In this document: positions 1 to 4,583 of the stretch, piece by piece
Numbering within the stretch: the stretch's first letter is position 1
Layout of the letters: each line of letters starts with the position of its first letter
NCBI GenBank assembly: GCA_946887155.1
Contig: CAMPKM010000139.1
Span: 1 to 7,276, forward strand
DNA: 7,276 nucleotides
Source of the DNA: an uncultured Gemmatimonadota bacterium
GTDB lineage: Bacteria > Gemmatimonadota > Gemmatimonadetes > Gemmatimonadales > Gemmatimonadaceae
Direction of reading: 5' to 3'
The notes under the pieces: model-generated
What the model was told of the DNA's origin: nothing
Seen by the model: only the letters and a program-made list of their open reading frames with translations
Databases searched by the model: none
Program-made: the position numbers and the translations under genes

Positions 1-1323
1 GGCTGGCACCAGGAAAAATGGGAAGTCCCGCCGCCGGGAGCCGTCGAGGGAAATCCGGTCCAGGCGGCCCTTTCCGCGGCATCGCCTAACAACCCGGTGG
101 TCCTGACCCATGCCAGCGGACACGCGGCGTTCGTCAACAAGCGCGCGATGGAGATCGCCAACATCACGCGGAACACTCCGAACCCGCCCGGCGGCGAAAT
201 CGTGAAGGGACCCGATGGTGAACCCACTGGCCTGCTTCGCGAAACAGCGCAGCGGCTCGTGGGCGCCGTGCAGGCGCGTGCCGATTCGGATCGCTCGGAG
301 GAGGACCGCGAGAAGGAACGGCGCACCCAGGTGCGCCTCGCCGGCGAGGAGGCGTTGTCGAAGGGCGTCACCAGCTTCCATGACGCCGGTTCCGACTTCG
401 CGACGATCGATTTCTTCAAGCGCCTCGAAAGTGAAGGAGCGCTTCCGGCTCGTCTGTACGTGATGGTCCGGCGCGCCTCCAATGCCGAAATGGACCAGAA
501 GCTGCCGCAGTACTTCATGCCGCTCGAGGGCGACGACTACCTCACCGTCCGCTCCATCAAGCGACAGATCGACGGCGCACTGGGCTCACACGGCGCGTGG
601 CTCCTCGAGCCCTATCTCGACCTGCCTGAGAGCCGAGGGCTTACGCTGGAATCGCCCGAGGACATCGAGGGCACGGCGAATGTGGCGATCAAGCACGGCT
701 TCCAGGTCAACACGCATGCCATCGGCGATCGCGCCAATCGGGTCGTGCTCGACATCTATGAACGCGTCTTCAAAAAAAATCCGGACAAGACCGGCCTGCG
801 GTGGCGCATCGAGCATGCGCAGCACCTCGATCCGGCCGACGTCCCGCGCTTTGCGCAGCTGGGCGTGATCGCCGCGATGCAGGGCACGCATGCAACCTCT
901 GACGGACCGTGGATCCCGAAGCGGCTCGGCGAGGAACGCGCACTCAAGACGTCCTACGTTTTTCGCGACCTGATCAACTCAGGCGCGATCATCAGCAATG
1001 GCACCGACGTACCCGTCGAGGACATCGATCCCATCGCCAGCTTCTACGCCGCCGTTACGCTGATGACGAACACCGGCGAGCCGTTTAATCCGGCGCATCG
1101 CATGACGCGCGAGGAAGCCCTGCGCTCGTACACGATCAATGGCGCGTACGCGGCCTTTGAAGAGACGAGCAAGGGATCGTTGACCCCTGGCAAGCTCGCG
1201 GACGTCGCGGTGTTGTCGAAGGACATCATGACCATACCGGATGCGGAAATTCCGACCGCGGTTGTCGAGCTGACCATCGTCGGCGGCAAGGTGAAATATC
1301 GCCGGGGCGAAGCGAAGCAGTGA
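1..1323 (+). CDS. YtcJ-like metal-dependent amidohydrolase (5' partial)
   Basis: The reading frame is open from base 1 to the TGA at 1321-1323, so the gene starts left of the window; the ATG/GTG codons inside it are not its start. About 440 residues are visible of a family usually near 550-600, so a likely signal peptide and the N-terminal HxH metal-binding motif are missing. The fragment opens with GWHQEKW, typical of YtcJ-like amidohydrolases. It then shows HASGHAAFVNK, IKRQIDGALGSHGAW (candidate metal-bridging lysine at visible residue 187), NTHAIGDRAN (His239), RIEHAQHLDP (His272, His275), GTDVPVEDIDP (Asp336) and the C-terminal GKLADVAVL strand of the composite beta-sandwich. These match the amidohydrolase-fold metal and catalytic positions. 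Family members hydrolyse amide, formamide or related C-N bonds; the substrate cannot be read from sequence. An A8 run at 772-779 encodes Lys-Lys-Asn and the frame stays intact. Family assignment is secure, substrate unknown. Confidence 0.93.
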   Translation, partial: GWHQEKWEVPPPGAVEGNPVQAALSAASPNNPVVLTHASGHAAFVNKRAMEIANITRNTPNPPGGEIVKGPDGEPTGLLRETAQRLVGAVQARADSDRSEEDREKERRTQVRLAGEEALSKGVTSFHDAGSDFATIDFFKRLESEGALPARLYVMVRRASNAEMDQKLPQYFMPLEGDDYLTVRSIKRQIDGALGSHGAWLLEPYLDLPESRGLTLESPEDIEGTANVAIKHGFQVNTHAIGDRANRVVLDIYERVFKKNPDKTGLRWRIEHAQHLDPADVPRFAQLGVIAAMQGTHATSDGPWIPKRLGEERALKTSYVFRDLINSGAIISNGTDVPVEDIDPIASFYAAVTLMTNTGEPFNPAHRMTREEALRSYTINGAYAAFEETSKGSLTPGKLADVAVLSKDIMTIPDAEIPTAVVELTIVGGKVKYRRGEAKQ

Positions 1324-1668
1324 CCGGCCCGAAGCACGGGTAAACGTTGAAGCGGTATCCCCCCAGAGCTATTCGCGAAATCCGTGGTTTTCGCGGGATC
1401 CGCGCCCTGGGTTTTGTTGATTCTTCACCGACGAGGCGAAGGGCAATAAAGCCTGAGTCGCGGATACCGCGAAAACGACGGTTGCGCGAAGAAACCCTCT
1501 TGGCGCGCGTCTTCAACCGAACAGCAATTCTTCCAGGCCTAACGGTGTCCTCGGTGGGACCTGTGCTTCGTCGAAGTACTGCATCCTCAGAAGCGCTCGC
1601 CACCACTCGCGGCGGACGCCTTCTCGCCGACGGTAGTTTTGCGACGAATTCGCGATCCTGACTCACAC
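1324..1668. other. 345-bp intergenic gap, no credible gene
   Basis: This gap separates the amidohydrolase stop from the DUF3830 start. Its main content is the long imperfect palindrome at 1372-1490. It also carries the only full reverse-orientation copy of the CGTTAGGC octamer (GCCTAACG, 1537-1544) and a small CTTCG-T-CGAAG inverted repeat (1566-1576). Open frames cross it on both strands, but their products are Arg/Pro/Ser-rich. The two strands give similar peptides because the DNA is palindromic, which indicates non-coding sequence. I recognise no sigma-70-like promoter, tRNA, riboswitch or canonical U-tract terminator. Confidence 0.75.
1372..1490. repeat. Long imperfect palindrome, REP/MITE-like element
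   Basis: The left arm (from TTCGCGAAATCCGT at 1372) and the right arm (ending at the CGCGAA of 1485-1490) are reverse complements over roughly 55 bases, with scattered mismatches and one or two indels. The axis is near 1432. The innermost part is CTTCACC (1423-1429), loop GACGA, GGCGAAG (1435-1441). Each arm also holds its own small inverted repeat, CGCGGGATCCGCG (1392-1404) and CGCGGATACCGCG (1459-1471), so the DNA could form a branched hairpin or cruciform. There is no transposase and no obvious target-site duplication. Size and position between genes resemble palindromic intergenic repeats or non-autonomous elements. It could also stop transcription of the upstream gene, though no T-run follows. 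Whether it is repeated elsewhere cannot be seen here. Confidence 0.7.
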
Positions 1669-2073
1669 ATGGTCCAGATCGTCATTGGCGACCTGCGGTT
1701 CACGGCAAGGTTGGAGCGGGAACGCGCGCCCGCATCGGTGGCGGCTTTCCTCCGCCTGTTGCCGCTGTCCGGATCGCTCCTCCAGGCGCGCTGGAGCGGG
1801 GAGGCGGCGTGGATGCCGTTAGGCGGCCTCGACGTGGGCGTGGGTGCCGAGAATGACACGCAACACCCCGTGCCCGGCCAGATACTGCTTCATCCGCAGG
1901 GGATCAGCGAAACCGAGATCCTGATTCCGTACGGCGAAACCGCATTTGCCAGCAAGGCGGGCCCGCTGTACGGCAACCATGTGATGACAATCGTCGATGG
2001 CAGGGAACGCCTGGCCGAGCTGGGACGTCGCGTACTCTGGCAGGGTGCTCAACCGGTGGAGTTTCGGCTGTAG
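1669..2073 (+). CDS. DUF3830 family protein (cyclophilin-like fold)
   Basis: A 134-residue protein that looks full length for DUF3830, a small family predicted to adopt a cyclophilin-like beta-barrel. Family-like blocks are RERAPASVAAFLRLLP (17-32), ARWSGEAAWMPLG (40-52), PGQILLHPQGISETEILIPY (69-88), FASKAGPLYGNHVMTIVDG (93-111) and LAELGRRVLWQGAQ (115-128). No signal peptide or membrane helix is seen, so it is probably cytoplasmic. The function is not established; the fold suggests ligand binding or isomerase-like chemistry, but I see no proof of catalysis. The start chosen is ATG 1669, because the protein then begins directly with the first beta strand (VQIVIGDLRF). An in-frame TTG at 1639 would add ten unlike residues. 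No convincing Shine-Dalgarno precedes either. It follows an amidohydrolase and precedes a hexosaminidase; the 345-bp and 62-bp gaps make tight coupling to the first gene unlikely. Confidence 0.85.
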   Translation: MVQIVIGDLRFTARLERERAPASVAAFLRLLPLSGSLLQARWSGEAAWMPLGGLDVGVGAENDTQHPVPGQILLHPQGISETEILIPYGETAFASKAGPLYGNHVMTIVDGRERLAELGRRVLWQGAQPVEFRL

Positions 2074-2076
2074 CGA

Positions 2077-2088
2077 GTCACGCGTGAC
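2077..2088. promoter_or_regulatory. Perfect 12-bp palindrome, candidate operator
   Basis: GTCACGCGTGAC is a perfect inverted repeat that begins four bases after the DUF3830 stop codon and ends 47 bases before the ATG of the hexosaminidase gene. With no spacer between half-sites it would make a poor RNA hairpin, so a binding site for a dimeric regulator is the more natural reading. The protein is unknown, no matching second copy was seen in the window, and chance is not excluded. Confidence 0.3.
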
Positions 2089-2135
2089 CTCCCGTCCCGC
2101 TGTCCGGAAACCAGTCGATCGGCCAGATTCGGGTC

Positions 2136-4475
2136 ATGGATCGAATCGATTTTCGCGCGTTGCTTGGCGCTCTCGCCCTCGTGAGCGCTTGCACGCCGCC
2201 ACCGGCTCGGGCGCCGCGGCCCGAACGGCTCGTGCCGGTCATTCCCGCGCCGCACGTGACGCGACCGGGCACGGGCGCATGGACGGCGCCGGATACGCTG
2301 GACGTCTGGGTCGCCGACACGGCCAACGCCGAGCTCAGGGCGTTAGGCACGCTGGCGGTGAACATCGCCGGTGCTGCCACCGGCCGGAGCGTGACGCTCA
2401 CCACCGGTCGCAGGATCCGGGAGGGCGCAATCCAGCTGCGGCAGATCCAGACGCTGGTGGCCGAGAAGGAAGGGACCTACACCCTCACGATTGCTCCCGA
2501 GGGCATCGAGATCTCGGCATCGACCGGAGCCGGCCTGTTCTACGGGCTCCAGTCGCTCAGGCAACTCTTCGAAGCCGAAGACACCGAACGTCCGTCCAGT
2601 GTGCGTATCCCTGCCATCACGATCGTTGACACCCCGAGGTTTTCCTGGCGCGGCCTTCACCTCGACGTGTCGAGGCATTTCCAGCCGGTCAGCTTCGTCA
2701 AGACGTACATCGACCTGATGTCGCGGTACAAGCTGAACACGTTCCACTGGCACCTGACCGACGACCAGGGTTGGCGGATCGCGATAGCCCGGTACCCACG
2801 CCTGACGAGCGTTGGCGGGTGTCGCCAGGAGACGATGGTCGAGAAGCACTTCGAACCATACGTTGGCGACGGCACGCCCCATTGCGGCTCCTACACGCAG
2901 GCCGAGATCCGTGACGTCGTTCGTTATGCAGCCGAGCGATATGTGACCGTCGTGCCGGAGATCGAGATGCCTGGCCATGCGAAGGCAGCGCTGGCCGCGT
3001 ATCCGGAACTCGCCTGTACACCCGGACCCTTCGAGGTGCGCACGACGTGGGGAGTCGATGAGGATGTCTTCTGCCCGCACGAGGCCACGTTCACGTTCCT
3101 CGAGAACGTGCTGGCTGAAGTCATGGATCTCTTTCCAGGCCGCTACATCCATGTTGGCGGCGACGAGGTCCCGAAGACGCGATGGAAGGCCAGCCCGGTC
3201 GCCCAGGAGATCATTCGCCGCGAGGGACTGAAGGACGAGGAAGAACTCCAGAGCTGGTTCATCCGCCGGATCGAACGTTTCCTCGTCTCGAAGAACCGGC
3301 GGCTGATCGGCTGGGATGAGATCCTCGAGGGCGGACTGGCCCCGGAAGCGACGGTCATGTCGTGGCGCGGTACGAGTGGCGGTATCGCTGCCGCGCGCCA
3401 GGATCACGACGTGGTCATGACGCCGAACTCGCACCTGTATTTCGACTACTACCAGGGCGACGCGCGCTTCGAACCGCTCGCTATCGGCGGTCTGGTGACG
3501 CTGGAGCGCGTGTACTCATACGAACCCGTTCCGGACTCACTGACGGCTGAGCAGTCGAAACACATACTCGGCGCGCAGGCGAACCTGTGGACCGAGTACC
3601 TGAAGACACCGCAGTCGGTGGAGTACATGCTCTGGCCGCGGGCACTGGCGCTGGCCGAATTGACCTGGTCCTCGCGCGAGGCGCGCGACTGGCAGAGCTT
3701 CCAGGCCCGGCTCCCCGGCGCGCTCCGTTCGTTAGGCCGGCTCGGTGTCGCCTATCGAGTCCCGCATGTGGAGGGACTCGACGGTGACCGGCTCACGCTG
3801 GACGACAACGTCACGATCTCGTTGAGCACCGCGATGCCGGACGCCCAGGTGCGCTACACGACGGATGGAACCGACCCGACCGCGAACAGCCGGCTTTACG
3901 AACGTCCGTTCCGGGTTGATGTCTCGCCGCAGGGTACGCGAGTCACGGCGCGCGCGTTTACGACCGATGGTCGTTCCAGCGCGCCGCGTGCCGCGACGTT
4001 CACGCGAACCGCTTACCGGCCGGCCGACGACCTGACGGTCGTTGAGCAGGGGTTGCGTCATTTGTTCTTCGAACGGCCGGTCCGGTCAGTCAAGGTGATC
4101 GATACGCTCTCCGGCGGTCGCGAGGCGAAGGTGAACGACGTCGCGTTGCGGCCAATGGACACGACCGAACGATACGCCGTGAAAATGACTGGTTACCTGC
4201 GAGTACCTGACGACGCGCTGTACGAGTTCGCTCTCTCGTCGGATGATGGCAGCAACCTCGAAATCGGTGAACGTGTGGTAGTCAACAACGACGGGCTGCA
4301 CGGTGACGAAGAACGCACCGGCATGATCGCGCTCCGCACAGGCCTCCATCCGATCGCGGTCCGCTACTTCAACGCCGGTGGCGGTGCGAGCCTGCGGCTC
4401 CGCTATCGCGCCGGAGATGGCGAATGGAAGGCCGTTCCTGGTTCATGGTACGTGCAGGCAGCGTTGGTGCGTTAG
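2136..4475 (+). CDS. GH20 beta-N-acetylhexosaminidase, lipoprotein with PA14-like C-terminus
   Basis: A 779-residue exported glycosidase expected to remove terminal beta-linked GlcNAc/GalNAc from chitin oligosaccharides, peptidoglycan fragments or glycans. The N-terminus has a short hydrophobic stretch and lipobox VSAC, predicting lipidation at Cys19. A GH20b-like N-terminal domain spans about 35-150. The TIM-barrel catalytic domain (about 155-530) shows Arg172 in SWRGLHLDVSRHF, FHWHLTDDQGW (203-213), His281 in PGHAKAA, the catalytic pair Asp343-Glu344 in HVGGDEVPK, Trp393 in IGWDEIL, Trp410 in MSWRGT, Tyr438/Tyr439 and NLWTE (483-487). These fit GH20 substrate-assisted catalysis, with Glu as acid/base and Asp orienting the N-acetyl group. 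Residues about 556-625 resemble the chitobiase C-terminal Ig-like domain (VRYTTDGTDPT). Residues about 640-775 resemble PA14 (GYLRVPDDALYEFALSSDDG), a probable carbohydrate-binding module. All key residues are present. ATG 2136 is chosen because it gives the signal peptide; no strong Shine-Dalgarno is seen. The exact sugar is not readable. Confidence 0.95.
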   Translation: MDRIDFRALLGALALVSACTPPPARAPRPERLVPVIPAPHVTRPGTGAWTAPDTLDVWVADTANAELRALGTLAVNIAGAATGRSVTLTTGRRIREGAIQLRQIQTLVAEKEGTYTLTIAPEGIEISASTGAGLFYGLQSLRQLFEAEDTERPSSVRIPAITIVDTPRFSWRGLHLDVSRHFQPVSFVKTYIDLMSRYKLNTFHWHLTDDQGWRIAIARYPRLTSVGGCRQETMVEKHFEPYVGDGTPHCGSYTQAEIRDVVRYAAERYVTVVPEIEMPGHAKAALAAYPELACTPGPFEVRTTWGVDEDVFCPHEATFTFLENVLAEVMDLFPGRYIHVGGDEVPKTRWKASPVAQEIIRREGLKDEEELQSWFIRRIERFLVSKNRRLIGWDEILEGGLAPEATVMSWRGTSGGIAAARQDHDVVMTPNSHLYFDYYQGDARFEPLAIGGLVTLERVYSYEPVPDSLTAEQSKHILGAQANLWTEYLKTPQSVEYMLWPRALALAELTWSSREARDWQSFQARLPGALRSLGRLGVAYRVPHVEGLDGDRLTLDDNVTISLSTAMPDAQVRYTTDGTDPTANSRLYERPFRVDVSPQGTRVTARAFTTDGRSSAPRAATFTRTAYRPADDLTVVEQGLRHLFFERPVRSVKVIDTLSGGREAKVNDVALRPMDTTERYAVKMTGYLRVPDDALYEFALSSDDGSNLEIGERVVVNNDGLHGDEERTGMIALRTGLHPIAVRYFNAGGGASLRLRYRAGDGEWKAVPGSWYVQAALVR

Positions 4476-4492
4476 GGCGCATGTACGTACCA
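4446..4492 (+). terminator. Weak hairpin across the hexosaminidase stop
   Basis: TGGTACGTGCA (4446-4456) pairs with TGTACGTACCA (4482-4492) with one G-T wobble position, leaving a 25-base loop that contains the TAG stop. An alternative pairing uses GGTGCG (4466-4471) with CGCACC. No T-run follows, so this is not a canonical intrinsic terminator. It could stabilise the 3' end or be incidental. Confidence 0.22.
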
Positions 4493-4583
4493 GGCGCACC
4501 GAGGAGTCGCGCAGTCCTGGACAGTTGGTGACCGGATTGCCTCGCGGCAGGGTCTGCACGATGGCATTTTTCGTGACGTGAGC

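Noticed and set aside
1566..1576. CTTCG-T-CGAAG inverted repeat as a terminator
   Set aside because: The loop is too short, the stem is weak, and no T-run follows.
1226..1666. Open frames on both strands across the gap (104 aa on +, 1347-1661; 146 aa on -)
   Set aside because: The peptides are Arg/Pro/Ser-rich. They mirror each other because the DNA is palindromic, they match no recognised family, and one runs antisense into the amidohydrolase 3' end.
1639..1668. TTG start extending the DUF3830 protein by ten residues
   Set aside because: The extra MRRIRDPDSH does not resemble the family start, and ATG 1669 leads straight into the first strand.
2343..3434. 363-aa open frame on the - strand
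   Set aside because: It is an antisense shadow of the GH20 gene caused by high GC at third codon positions. The + strand frame carries all catalytic motifs.
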